Origin: CAYQVW01 sp964421245
GTDB taxonomy: Bacteria > Margulisbacteria > WOR-1 > XYC2-FULL-46-14
DNA: 64,000 nt
Direction of reading: 5' to 3'
Assembly (NCBI GenBank): GCA_964421245.1
Contig: CAYQVW010000001.1
Coordinates: 248,001 to 312,000, forward strand
Shown: one piece after another, positions 16,230 to 25,497 of the stretch
Layout of the letters: every line of letters starts with the position of its first letter
How positions within the stretch are numbered: the first letter of the stretch is position 1
Program-made: the position numbers and the translations under genes
Notes under the pieces: model-generated
Databases searched by the model: none
Told to the model about the DNA's origin: nothing
What the model saw: only the letters and a program-made list of their open reading frames with translations

Positions 16230-19200
16230 ATGGAAGGTGGCAGCTTTGCAGTAGGAAATCGACCTAGGGTCAAGACAAGACCTTATAATCGAAAGACCAG
16301 AAATCCTCAAAAAAGAATTGTTAAAAAACAAAGTCAGGGTACGAGTGAATCCTTATTTAAACTTTCTACTGGCGAAACACAGATTGTTCCTACCTTACCC
16401 AAAGTTTTATGGAAAGCGCGGCTTACTGTTCTGTTTAAAAAAATAGCAAGTGATTCAATATCTCCGAGAGAACTCGCAGAAGCAAGAAGAGAAGCTGAAC
16501 AGATTCTTGGAGGGAAAAGGATTATTAGCAGTTTTTTACAAACAGCAGAAGGATTGAAAAAAGCCGCCAAAGGTTCTAGTTTTACAAGATCACAAAGACA
16601 AACTATTAAAAAAGATATCAAATTTGCAGCAAACTCTCTTCAAACCGCTTTTAAAAATAGTTCTGGAAAAGACGCTCAAGTAGCGCAAAAGCTGATTGCT
16701 GCATTATGTACTTACAATATATATAGTAACAAAGCAAATAAGCTACCTCGATTAAGCAGTGGCAAGATTCGTAAACTTAAAGCATCAGCATGGGGAAAAT
16801 ACCAACAAATCAGTCAGGAGCTCCGAAGCCAATCTCCTAATTTTACTAAAGTTGATTCTATAAACGCGCAGGTTTTGGGTAATCTTACTAAAATCGAGTT
16901 AGATTGTTATGAAGCCCTAAATTATGGTTCTGCATGGAAAACATTAATTAGTTCAGTTCGGCAAGGTTTAAAGTCAAAAAATCCAATTTTAAGACAAGAT
17001 GCAGTGCAAAGGCTCCAAAGGGCAAAAGAGTACAGAAAGTCTCGAGTACTCATATATAGAATTAGAATAAGGCTAAAAAGAGGAGAAAAGCTGCCAAAGA
17101 GGATTCGGGCCAAATATAGAGCAGCGCTTCAAGAATTAAAGTTATTCTCGTCGGATCTATTATCGGGAAAATTAGATCAAGCCAAAGTACATGGTCAAAA
17201 AGTTAAAAAAGATCTTTCGCAGGCAGGTCGTCTTGATAAACAACATTATCAGACCAAGTTGCAAAAGCTTGCTTTGGGACGTGCAGAGACGATTGAAAAG
17301 AAAGAGGTTCAGGCAGGACTAAAACGACTTGGGATTAAACCAGATCAATGGCAGAGAGATGTTAAGACAGTTCAAGAATTAAAAGGGGCGAAAAACCTAT
17401 CTGCTGCTCAAGCCAAGAAACTAGGTAAAACTGAGTTTGTTCTACGAAGATTAGTTTTACTAACATCCGCTTCTGGATATGTATCGCAGTATAAGAATGC
17501 GAACTTTTTTGAACATTTATTCAATAATGGAGTCCCTTCAAAAGAAGGAAGGGCAGGATTTCGTCATGCATTTGCAGTTCTTGATCGTGCAGTAAAGAAC
17601 AAGGCAATGGATAAAGCGGCGGTTAGCCAACTGCTTTATTTGAAAAAGAATCTACCTCAAGCCATAAAGAAAGCGAATCAGAAAGCCTACATGGGAACTT
17701 TAAAACTAGTGCAAAGTCAGCTTCAGGATGCAGTTAGGTTGGAGGGTGATCCAAAGGTTACGGAAGGAAGGGCCTTCTTGCAGGGAGCTGGGGTATTTGG
17801 TGCGCTAAATATTCATCATGCGCGTGGTGGATCCAATCTTTCTGGACTTGAAGGGTTTAAAAAGATTGGTGCCCATCAGCAGGTAAATAGATTTTTATCT
17901 TTGTTAGCTCGGCCTAAGGATCTTGCACGACTTAGTAAAGCAAATCGTCGAAATTACTTAGCCGGAGTAAGACGACTTGCCTATAGCTCAATTAACTTAA
18001 AAAATTGTAATTCAGTAGGGGATCTTTTAACCGCATTGCAGGTTATACAACATTTGGAACGTTTGGGATACCTGCCAAAACAGTTAAAAACATCTAAGGG
18101 ACAGGCTGCTTTTCTAAAAAGACTAACAAACAATAAAGCAATTACTAATTTAAATAATGCTGTTTTAGCAGCTCAGGTGATTCAAGCTGCCAAAGTTACC
18201 CTTGCTGCTATTGGAATAACGATTGTGTCTGCCGGATTGGCTGAGGTTTTAGCCGGGGCAACTGTTGCAATGTTGGGAATGGAGGGAATGGTTGTTGCTG
18301 AATTTCTTATTTCACAAATTATTTTTGCTACTACATTTACCATAACCCATAAAACCATGAATTATGCCTCAGGCCTTGAGGAAAATTGGTTCCAAAGCTC
18401 GGATGAGTTTATTGTAGAAAGTACCTTGACATTAGGAATGTTTGCTGCTGCAAAGGGGATTTTTGGTGGTTTTGGTAAGCTTGCATATAACCTTAGTAAA
18501 GGGGGAAAAGTGCCTCTTACCACCCTCGGAAAAACACTAGTGCATGGTGGAACTTTTGTTTCAGAAGTTTCCTTTTTTACACTTTGGGGATTAGGCCGTC
18601 AGGCCTTTGAACTGAAAATCCGAGGAAAAAACACCGACTCTGTCTGGTCAGCAAAAAATATTGCAAAAACTGGATTTGACAGTTTTGTTTTTATTGTCGG
18701 ACTTAGGGGTGCTGGCCGCCTTGCTAAACCGATATTAACCCCGCTGCAAAAATCAATTGCAAGGTTAAAGATGAAACAATTTCAAAAGCGTATTGATGCT
18801 CATGAAGCAAAAATGGCTAAATTTGATGCAAAAGTCAAAGAATTGGAAGGGAAAAAAGTTGGAAACGATGTTAGATATGGTCTTCTTCGTGAAATGCATT
18901 CCCTTTATAAAGAAAGATTGAATATTGAACAAAGAGGGGAGAAGCTTGGTTTAGTTGACTCTGCTCAGGTTTTAAAAACACAAGACTTTGTAAAAAATTG
19001 CGGTAAACAAAAGAGAGACCTTGGAAGAAAGCTAGAGAAAGGCATGAGGCGACAAATAGCAAAGGGATTAAGAGGGGTACAAGGGTGGGCACGAAACTGG
19101 GCGCGAAACTGGGCAAATAGCCCAACTAAAGAACGCGGTCCTAGTGCTGGGATGGGGGTTGGATATGCCGGTCCTGCGTTGACTGCAGGTATCAAAATAG

Positions 19201-20114
19201 CTAAGGGGGGAACCAAAGCGGTGATTGAGTGGCTGGATAGAAGAGCTGGTAGCATAAAAGTTGATGGTAAAGTTCATTATGTTAAACCAGGAGAGACTAA
19301 AGAGATTAAAACCGATGATGGATATACCTATGTTTTAAGTAGCAAAAAAGATGGAGAAATTATTTTTACCCTCAAGAAAAAACCATATGATCAAGAGGCT
19401 GCACTTGCTCAATTAGATCTAGCAGTAAAGGCTGCCAGGGTAGAACCAGCTCCAGAACCAGTACCAGAACCAAAGCCAGTAGAAGACTTTAGTGCTGCAT
19501 TAGCTACTCTTCAAGCCGGATTAAAACCGATAAGTCCTCCTCCTCCTAAAGCGGCTCCAAAAGTGCAACCACCACCTGCTGCACCAGAACCTGCAAAAGC
19601 GCCGGAACCGGCAAAGCCAATTTCGATGTTGGAAGGACTAGCTGCTCTTGATGCAGGACTAAAAGCAAGAAGAAATGCACCAGAATCAAAGCCAGAACCA
19701 GCACCTAGGGCAGAAATGACTCCACAAGAACTAGCATCAAAGTTGTCAGGAGCAAGAGCAGAGCCTAGTTCTAAAGCGAAACCACAAACAGTTGAATATG
19801 CTTTAGGCAGATTTGAGTTTGTGATAGTGAAGGAATCAGGGCCTGGTCTAATACATGCGTTAAGATTATATAAAGGAAAGGGGAATATTGGTAGGGAGGC
19901 TCAGGCATACCTTAATCATTATAGACGGACCCCTAAGGGAGCGGACCCTTTAAAAAGTTATGAGTATAAAGAAGCGGTTAAAGCTAGGAAACGACTAATC
20001 GCAGAAATAAAAGAACATGGATTGGATGGTCTTTCAGAAGCTAAAAGAGTTAAAATTATTAAATTAGTTGATAACCTACTTGCTGCCGAAGCAGCTGCTA
20101 CGCCGCGCAAATAG
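16230..20114 (+). CDS. Giant hypothetical protein with central hydrophobic segments
   Basis: 1294 aa, not recognised. ATG with GGGAGGA about 9 nt upstream. Residues 1-520 are basic and largely helical (REAEQILGGKR, LKRGEKLPKRIRAKYRAAL) with no signal peptide. Residues about 640-835 hold hydrophobic segments (VTLAAIGITIVSAGLAEVL, VVAEFLISQIIFATTF, TLTLGMFAAAKGIFGGF, SFVFIVGLRGAG). About 840-940 is a coiled coil. About 1055-1160 is Pro/Ala/Glu-rich with three related helices (ALAQLDLAVKAA, AALATLQAGLK, GLAALDAGLKA). The C-terminus is again helical. The layout recalls secreted pore or translocator proteins only loosely. It overlaps the convergent 139-aa gene by 17 bases. Confidence 0.75.
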   Translation: MEGGSFAVGNRPRVKTRPYNRKTRNPQKRIVKKQSQGTSESLFKLSTGETQIVPTLPKVLWKARLTVLFKKIASDSISPRELAEARREAEQILGGKRIISSFLQTAEGLKKAAKGSSFTRSQRQTIKKDIKFAANSLQTAFKNSSGKDAQVAQKLIAALCTYNIYSNKANKLPRLSSGKIRKLKASAWGKYQQISQELRSQSPNFTKVDSINAQVLGNLTKIELDCYEALNYGSAWKTLISSVRQGLKSKNPILRQDAVQRLQRAKEYRKSRVLIYRIRIRLKRGEKLPKRIRAKYRAALQELKLFSSDLLSGKLDQAKVHGQKVKKDLSQAGRLDKQHYQTKLQKLALGRAETIEKKEVQAGLKRLGIKPDQWQRDVKTVQELKGAKNLSAAQAKKLGKTEFVLRRLVLLTSASGYVSQYKNANFFEHLFNNGVPSKEGRAGFRHAFAVLDRAVKNKAMDKAAVSQLLYLKKNLPQAIKKANQKAYMGTLKLVQSQLQDAVRLEGDPKVTEGRAFLQGAGVFGALNIHHARGGSNLSGLEGFKKIGAHQQVNRFLSLLARPKDLARLSKANRRNYLAGVRRLAYSSINLKNCNSVGDLLTALQVIQHLERLGYLPKQLKTSKGQAAFLKRLTNNKAITNLNNAVLAAQVIQAAKVTLAAIGITIVSAGLAEVLAGATVAMLGMEGMVVAEFLISQIIFATTFTITHKTMNYASGLEENWFQSSDEFIVESTLTLGMFAAAKGIFGGFGKLAYNLSKGGKVPLTTLGKTLVHGGTFVSEVSFFTLWGLGRQAFELKIRGKNTDSVWSAKNIAKTGFDSFVFIVGLRGAGRLAKPILTPLQKSIARLKMKQFQKRIDAHEAKMAKFDAKVKELEGKKVGNDVRYGLLREMHSLYKERLNIEQRGEKLGLVDSAQVLKTQDFVKNCGKQKRDLGRKLEKGMRRQIAKGLRGVQGWARNWARNWANSPTKERGPSAGMGVGYAGPALTAGIKIAKGGTKAVIEWLDRRAGSIKVDGKVHYVKPGETKEIKTDDGYTYVLSSKKDGEIIFTLKKKPYDQEAALAQLDLAVKAARVEPAPEPVPEPKPVEDFSAALATLQAGLKPISPPPPKAAPKVQPPPAAPEPAKAPEPAKPISMLEGLAALDAGLKARRNAPESKPEPAPRAEMTPQELASKLSGARAEPSSKAKPQTVEYALGRFEFVIVKESGPGLIHALRLYKGKGNIGREAQAYLNHYRRTPKGADPLKSYEYKEAVKARKRLIAEIKEHGLDGLSEAKRVKIIKLVDNLLAAEAAATPRK

Positions 20115-20517
20115 GAAGTTCAAAAACATCTAAAAAGTCTGCAAATTTTGTTCCTGTATTATCAGTTAAGGAACGAAAAACACTGCCAACAACTGGATTT
20201 GATCCAACACTTTTTGAATCCTCCTCGCTATCTGACAAAACTGCCAAATGATTGATGCCTTCAATCTTTATTATGCCTAGAATGCATACTCTAGAAGAAT
20301 CAAGCTGAGCAGCTGCAACAATATCTCTTATATGTATATTTAGCCTTTCTCCAATATCTTCGATACCTGTTTCATCTGCACCAGCCACAAATCTACCAGG
20401 AATTGTTAGATTTGCCCTAATCCACTGCACCAATCTTATGTCAGGGCGGTGAATTGAGGCCACCAGTCCTCTACCGTTTGTACCGGAAGCACCATGTAAT
20501 TTTTTTGTAATTTCCAT
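20098..20517 (-). CDS. Hypothetical protein, alternative-sigma regulon
   Basis: 139 aa, not recognised. Soluble, alpha/beta in look, without signal peptide (VQWIRANLTIPGRFVAGADE, IHIRDIVAAAQLDSSRVCIL, VGSNPVVGSVFRSLTDN). Its promoter on the minus strand lies 7 nt before the ATG, so it is probably leaderless. It is divergent from mutS, and its -35 lies only about 14 bases from the mutS -10. The 3' end overlaps the 1294-aa gene by 17 bases. It may act with that neighbour because both carry the same promoter type. Confidence 0.65.
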   Translation of the reverse strand: MEITKKLHGASGTNGRGLVASIHRPDIRLVQWIRANLTIPGRFVAGADETGIEDIGERLNIHIRDIVAAAQLDSSRVCILGIIKIEGINHLAVLSDSEEDSKSVGSNPVVGSVFRSLTDNTGTKFADFLDVFELPICAA

Positions 20518-20524
20518 TGATTCT

Positions 20525-20552
20525 TTATCGTATAGGCTTCTAAAAAGTTTCA
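20525..20552 (-). promoter_or_regulatory. Alternative-sigma promoter (regulon copy 6)
   Basis: Minus strand: TGAAACTT (20552-20545), 14 nt, CGATAA (20530-20525). As TGAAAC-N16-CGATAA it resembles the ECF-type pattern known for Bacillus sigmaW/M most closely among the nine copies. Confidence 0.65.
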
Positions 20553-20562
20553 GCTTATTTTA

Positions 20563-20571
20563 TGTTATAAT
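20563..20571 (+). promoter_or_regulatory. Extended -10 promoter of mutS
   Basis: TGTTATAAT with the mutS ATG 6 nt downstream and no ribosome-binding site, so a leaderless mRNA is likely. Confidence 0.65.
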
Positions 20572-20577
20572 CTTTCT

Positions 20578-23061
20578 ATGCCAGAAGTTACCCCGATGGT
20601 AAAACAGTACCAAGAAATCAAATCTTGCCATAAGGACTCAATCCTTTTTTTTCGCCTTGGTGATTTCTATGAGATGTTCTACGATGATGCAATTTTAGCT
20701 TCTCGTGAGCTTGAGTTAACCCTAACAGGCAGGGGCAAGAATGAAAACCGCATGCCGATGTGCGGAATCCCTCATCATGCTTCAAAAAATTATATCCAAA
20801 AGCTAATAGAAAGAGGGTATAAAGTTGCAATCTGTGAGCAGGTAGAAGATCCATCGATTGCAAAGGGTATTGTAAAAAGGGATGTTATAAAAATCTATAC
20901 CCCTGGAACAGTCATTGAATCATCAATGCTTTATGAAAAGACCAATAACTATCTTATGGCAATTGCCTTTGAAAAAAACAAATATGGCATTGCCTACGTA
21001 GATGCTTCGACTGGGGAATTCAAAATTACTCAGGTTGATTCAGAACATAAAGTTAAAGAAGAGATAGATCGGATAAATCCGTCGGAATTGTTGATTTCGG
21101 ATATGATAGATGCTGGAAACCGCGAGGTTTACTCGCAGGTTTCCAAAAGTGTTTTCGCAGACAAATACGACTTCGAGTCCGCTTCCGAAAAGCTCAAAGA
21201 ACACTTCAAAATATCTAATTTAGAATCGTTTGGAATAGAAGATTTTAAAGTAGGAGTTGAAGCGGCTGCTGCGATCATAGATTATCTTTCTGATACACAA
21301 AAAACATCTCTCGATCATATAAATAAAATTCAACCATATAGAGTGGGGGAATTTATGTTTATCGATTCCGCTACTCGTCGCAATCTTGAATTAGTGCATA
21401 CAGTAAAAGATAAAGGCTATAAAGGAAGTTTGCTTTGGGTTCTTGATCAAACAAAGACCTCAATGGGTTCTCGCATGCTTCGTTCTTGGGTCTTACAACC
21501 ACTTTTGAACGTTTCAGAAATACAAAATAGACTTGATGCTGTAGAAGAATTATATACTTCTTCAATTCTTAGGGAAGATTTGGGAAGTAATATTAGGGAC
21601 ATTTCAGATATAGAAAGGTTAACGGCTAAAGTTGCTGCTGCAAGTTGTAATGCGCGGGATTTAATTGCGCTTAAAGAGTCTTTACAAAAATTACCGGCTA
21701 TTGTTGAGACTTTGAGAAATTGCAGTACAAAGTTGCTAAAAATAGACATTGATATGGAATCCGTGAGACAAATTTCTGAATTTATCCAGAGATCGGTAGT
21801 TGATGATCCTCCTTTCCAAATCAAAGAGGCCGGAATAATCAAAATTGGCTATAATCCAGAACTCGATGAAATTAAAAAAGCAGCGAGTGGTGGAAAACAA
21901 TGGATTGCAGAACTTGAAACCAAAGAGCGCCAAAGAACCGGTATTAAATCGCTTAAAGTCAGCTTCAACAAAGTCTTTGGTTATTACATAGATGTAACTA
22001 AATCAAATTTGTCTCAAGTTCCGGATGATTATATTCGAAAACAAACGCTTGTAAATTCTGAGCGATATATTACTCCAGAATTAAAAGAGCAAGAATCCTT
22101 AATTTTAAATACAGATGAAAGACTTAAAAAGATGGAGTATGAGGTTTTTTGTGAGGTCCGGGACGAAGTTGCGAAATATACCAAGTCATTACAGCTTATT
22201 GCTTTTTCATTGGCCCAGTTGGATTGTATTCTTTCGTTGGCAGAAGTTGCGGTTTCGAATAATTATTGTAAGCCTATTGTTAATGGAGAAGGGGCAAGGG
22301 TCAAGTTGCAAGGGTCAAGGCATCCAGTGGTAGAAAAGACACAGGGTGAACATCGGTTTGTGCCAAATGATGTGGAATTAAATGAAAAACAAAGCTTTTT
22401 GTTAATTACCGGACCTAATATGGGTGGAAAATCTACCTATATGCGTCAAGTTGCCTTAATTTGTTTAATGGCACAAATTGGATCATATGTTCCAGCAGAT
22501 AAAGCTGAATTAATCCCAGTAGATCGTATTTTTACTCGCATTGGCGCAATGGATGATATATTTTCTGGTCAATCGACTTTTATGCTAGAGATGACCGAGA
22601 CAGCAAACATAATAAACAATGCAACTGATAAAAGTTTAATTATTCTTGATGAGATTGGTAGGGGAACCGCTACCTTTGATGGAATGTCGATTGCAGCAGC
22701 AGTTGCAGAATATATTCATACAAAAATCAAAGCAAAAACTATGTTTGCGACCCATTATCATGAAATAACCCAGCTAGCAGATAAGTACGATGCTATGCAG
22801 AATTTAAATGTTTCAGTAATCGAGAAAAATGATCATATTGTCTTTTTGCATAAGATTAAAGAGGGAACAGCTGATAAATCATATGGGATTCAGGTAGCAA
22901 AATTAGCCGGTTTACCAGAGTCAGTTATTTCTCGTTCAAAAGTGATTTATAACACGCTTGAGATGGTTGAAAAAGGATTTGGAGAGACACAGAAAAAGAG
23001 GTTGAAAAAGGGGAAAGGAAACGGTAGAATAGCGGATCAAGAACAGATGGGATTATTTTAG
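20578..23061 (+). CDS. mutS: DNA mismatch repair protein MutS
   Basis: 827 aa, normal length. Recognises mismatches and uses ATP to recruit MutL. The N-terminal mismatch-reading motif (FFRLGDFYEMFYDDA, with the Phe-x-Glu pair in YEMF) is near residue 24. The connector, lever and clamp regions follow, then the ATPase with Walker A TGPNMGGKSTYMRQ near 615, SFSGQSTFM-like FSGQSTFMLEM near 662, Walker B LIILDEIGRGTATFDG near 685, and ATHYHEI near 723. The C-terminal tail is basic (KKRLKKGKGNG). A 12-base direct repeat lies in frame at 22294-22319. No mutL is in the window. A probable remnant of a second mutS start is at 14036. Confidence 0.98.
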   Translation: MPEVTPMVKQYQEIKSCHKDSILFFRLGDFYEMFYDDAILASRELELTLTGRGKNENRMPMCGIPHHASKNYIQKLIERGYKVAICEQVEDPSIAKGIVKRDVIKIYTPGTVIESSMLYEKTNNYLMAIAFEKNKYGIAYVDASTGEFKITQVDSEHKVKEEIDRINPSELLISDMIDAGNREVYSQVSKSVFADKYDFESASEKLKEHFKISNLESFGIEDFKVGVEAAAAIIDYLSDTQKTSLDHINKIQPYRVGEFMFIDSATRRNLELVHTVKDKGYKGSLLWVLDQTKTSMGSRMLRSWVLQPLLNVSEIQNRLDAVEELYTSSILREDLGSNIRDISDIERLTAKVAAASCNARDLIALKESLQKLPAIVETLRNCSTKLLKIDIDMESVRQISEFIQRSVVDDPPFQIKEAGIIKIGYNPELDEIKKAASGGKQWIAELETKERQRTGIKSLKVSFNKVFGYYIDVTKSNLSQVPDDYIRKQTLVNSERYITPELKEQESLILNTDERLKKMEYEVFCEVRDEVAKYTKSLQLIAFSLAQLDCILSLAEVAVSNNYCKPIVNGEGARVKLQGSRHPVVEKTQGEHRFVPNDVELNEKQSFLLITGPNMGGKSTYMRQVALICLMAQIGSYVPADKAELIPVDRIFTRIGAMDDIFSGQSTFMLEMTETANIINNATDKSLIILDEIGRGTATFDGMSIAAAVAEYIHTKIKAKTMFATHYHEITQLADKYDAMQNLNVSVIEKNDHIVFLHKIKEGTADKSYGIQVAKLAGLPESVISRSKVIYNTLEMVEKGFGETQKKRLKKGKGNGRIADQEQMGLF
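22294..22319 (+). repeat. 12-base direct repeat inside mutS
   Basis: GCAAGGGTCAAG occurs at 22294-22305 and 22308-22319 with a period of 14 bases, so the two copies are read in different frames. It encodes ARVKLQGSR just before the conserved RHPVVE. Confidence 0.5.
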
Positions 23062-23074
23062 AAAGATAAACTTT

Positions 23075-23938
23075 ATGAAAAAGATATTTTCGCTATTATT
23101 CATATTGTTGGTGGTTGTTTCTGTCTCTTCTGCCCAAGAAATTCCTCAAAATTTTATTGGTGGTGGTGGATCGACTAATTCAACTTCTAGCACCAATTCT
23201 TCTTCTGGCTCTGCTGGAGGATCTGCTATTGGTAAAATGACCAATAGCGGCTACATTATGATTGCCGGTTTCCAAGCAGGTCTTATGTCCACCACTTATT
23301 CAACTGGATCCGCAGTTGCAAGCAGCGTTGTCATTGACAATGTTCTTTTTAATGGGTATGAAAAGTTAGATGACGATTATGTTGAAGCAAGTCCAAGGGT
23401 TCTTGCAACAATAACTTCTTTAGCATCAACAATTAGTCCAGAAGTTAGCTATGTTGAAGTAAATGGAACAAAGACCTATTTTTCAGGTCTAACATCTCCT
23501 TCGGGTTTTAGTGGGACTTCGTTTATCTATGATGCGACATTCTCGGATGGGGATAATACTTTTAGCATTGTCGCATATGATCGAAGTGGCAATTCTGAAA
23601 CTTATTCTCGCACTCTAAAGGTTGATATCGGAGATATTAGCGCAACTTCGGTTTATATATTTCCAAATCCATATAATCCAAATAACGGTGTTGGTAAGAT
23701 TGCCTATAGTTTGAATAAACAGGATACTGTTTCAGTCTATATCTTTAACGCAATTGGACAGCTTGTTTATAAGAGAGAATATTTGTCCGGATGGGCAGGG
23801 GCAAGGGTTGGCTATAATGAAGTTGATTTTAATGGAGTATCCGATTTTGGTCAAACTCTTGCGAACGATCTTTACTTCTTGAGAATAGTTTCTGGTGGTA
23901 AACCGATTGGGAGAGCTAAGATAGCTATACTCAAATGA
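23075..23938 (+). CDS. Secreted protein with FlgD-Ig-like C-terminus
   Basis: 287 aa. Signal peptide KIFSLLFILLVVVSVSSAQE, then a Gly/Ser/Thr-rich stretch (residues about 28-60), an Ig-like region (about 85-185: VEVNGTKTYFSGLTSPSGFSG, FSDGDNTFSIVAYDRSGN) and a C-terminal FlgD-Ig-like domain: VYIFPNPYNPNNG, IAYSLNKQDTVSVYIFNAIGQ, GQTLANDLYFLRIVSGG. It shares the C-terminal type with the protein at 4667 and lies directly before a PorV-like gene, overlapping it by 4 bases. In Bacteroidota, PorV helps export proteins with related C-terminal signals; a comparable link here is inference. Confidence 0.75.
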   Translation: MKKIFSLLFILLVVVSVSSAQEIPQNFIGGGGSTNSTSSTNSSSGSAGGSAIGKMTNSGYIMIAGFQAGLMSTTYSTGSAVASSVVIDNVLFNGYEKLDDDYVEASPRVLATITSLASTISPEVSYVEVNGTKTYFSGLTSPSGFSGTSFIYDATFSDGDNTFSIVAYDRSGNSETYSRTLKVDIGDISATSVYIFPNPYNPNNGVGKIAYSLNKQDTVSVYIFNAIGQLVYKREYLSGWAGARVGYNEVDFNGVSDFGQTLANDLYFLRIVSGGKPIGRAKIAILK

Positions 23939-24016
23939 CAAATGACAAATTAAAAATTAAAAATATTATTTTTTGCGGTTTCTTTGTTGTAAGTTGTTTG
24001 TTGTTAGTTGTTAGTC
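23935..24016 (+). repeat. Repeat words forming a signal peptide
   Basis: 23935-23964 is built from ATGACAA and AATTAAAAATTAAAAAT units, and 23983-24016 from GTTGTAAGTTGT, TTGTTGTTAG and TTGTTAGTC units. Together they encode most of the signal peptide (MTNDKLKIKN, then FFVVSCLLLVVSQS). Related words lie in alaS (30489) and, reversed, in pheT (9183). Confidence 0.5.
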
Positions 24017-25485
24017 AAAGCGAAGCGAGTCTTGATCCAATGAAATTAGGTGTCGGCGCTCGATCGCTGGCAATGGGCAGAGTATCAGCCGCAATCGATG
24101 GTGATATTAACGCAATGTTTGTAAATCCAGCCAATGCAGGAGCTCTTTCTGATTGGGGACTAACCTCAATGTATACCTCTCTTATGGAGGGAGATATTGC
24201 CTATACGTTACTTGGATATGGGAAGAGAGTTGGAATGGCCACTCTGGGCTTGTCTTACATGGGTACAGGAGTTTCTGGATTAGAAACTACTCAACGAGAT
24301 GCTAATAACCGTATTGTTACGACCGGAACTACCTTTAATTATTCTAACTACGTTGCACAGCTTGTAATTGGGTTACCTGCAAATTCTGCTGGAATTGCAA
24401 CTGGTGCAACAATTAAAATGTTTAATAAATCACTATCTGATCAAGCTGGAGGGACTGGTTCTGGTTATGATCTGGATTTAGGTGTTTTGTGGAAACCAAA
24501 AAATAATCTAACTCTTGGATTGTCTCAACAAAACACTTTGCCAGCATCAATGGGAGGGAAAATCGTTTGGGGTACTGGAGCAGAAGAAGGAATTTTATTT
24601 AATACGAAATTTGGTTTGGCTTTTAAACCTAGAAATTTTCTATTGGTTGCTTTAGATGGTGATTTTGCGCAGAATAAACCACTTGTTTTTCATGGCGGAT
24701 TAGAATGGACAGTGAGAGATTTTTTAGCTTTTCGTGGTGGACTTGAACAAGTTCCAACCTCAAAAACTACTTCAACCAACAATTATTCTTTAGGATTAGG
24801 GTTAAAAATAAGAAATATTAATTTTGATTATGCTTATTATCTTGACAATGTTTTAGCAGCTAATTCTACTCATTACTTTACATTATCAATTGTTCCAAGA
24901 AAAGAAATTAAGAAAAAAGTTGTAAAACCTCCTTATAAACAAATGTTTTCTGATGTTGCAAAGGATTACTGGGCAAGGGTAGCAATTGAGCATTTGGCTA
25001 CAAAAGGAATTATTAATGGCTATACGGATAAAACATTTAGACCGACTAGAGCATTAACCCGAGCCGAGCTTTGTACCTTGCTTATTAAAGCTAAGAAAGT
25101 TCCACTCGCAAATATTGAAGGGGAGAATGTCTTTACAGATGTTAAGAGTTCGCATTGGGCAGCGCGCTATATTAAAAATGCTGCTAATTATAAATTAATC
25201 TCTGGATATCCAGATGGTACATTTAAACCGAATAAACCTTTGAGTAGAGAAGAAGCAATGAAAATCCTAGTTTTATTTGATAAAAAGCCTTTGATAGACA
25301 AAGTTGTCTTTCCATATGGAGATATTCCTTCTGGTCGATGGTCAACTCCATATATTTCAACTGCCTATTCAGCTGGCTGGCTAACTTTTATAAAAGAAAA
25401 GGCCTTTTATCCGAAAAAGAGCTTTACTAGAGCAGAAGCAGCATTTATATTGTACTTGACTTCTTTTGTTCAGAGTTTAAAATAG
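23935..25485 (+). CDS. PorV/PorQ-like outer-membrane barrel fused to three SLH domains
   Basis: 516 aa. After a signal peptide, residues about 35-320 match the PorV/PorQ (UPF0164) pattern: LGVGARSLAMGRVSAAIDGD, AMFVNPANAGALSDWGL, and many beta strands ending in YYLDNVLAANSTHYFTLSIV. Three SLH repeats follow: FSDVAKDYWARVAIEHLATK, FTDVKSSHWAARYIKNAANY and YGDIPSGRWSTPYISTAYSA, each with a TRAE/SREE-type ending. SLH domains normally bind peptidoglycan-linked polymers, so the barrel may tether the outer membrane to the wall. The first 30 codons consist of two repeat families (see repeat at 23935). An ATGA overlap ties it to the preceding secreted protein. Confidence 0.85.
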   Translation: MTNDKLKIKNIIFCGFFVVSCLLLVVSQSEASLDPMKLGVGARSLAMGRVSAAIDGDINAMFVNPANAGALSDWGLTSMYTSLMEGDIAYTLLGYGKRVGMATLGLSYMGTGVSGLETTQRDANNRIVTTGTTFNYSNYVAQLVIGLPANSAGIATGATIKMFNKSLSDQAGGTGSGYDLDLGVLWKPKNNLTLGLSQQNTLPASMGGKIVWGTGAEEGILFNTKFGLAFKPRNFLLVALDGDFAQNKPLVFHGGLEWTVRDFLAFRGGLEQVPTSKTTSTNNYSLGLGLKIRNINFDYAYYLDNVLAANSTHYFTLSIVPRKEIKKKVVKPPYKQMFSDVAKDYWARVAIEHLATKGIINGYTDKTFRPTRALTRAELCTLLIKAKKVPLANIEGENVFTDVKSSHWAARYIKNAANYKLISGYPDGTFKPNKPLSREEAMKILVLFDKKPLIDKVVFPYGDIPSGRWSTPYISTAYSAGWLTFIKEKAFYPKKSFTRAEAAFILYLTSFVQSLK

Positions 25486-25497
25486 AGGAGGGAAAAA

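Noticed and set aside
10944..20577. Integrative element with integrase or att sites
   Set aside because: I saw no recombinase gene, no tRNA and no clean direct repeats at the ends; relics of pheT and mutS suggest recombination between alleles instead.
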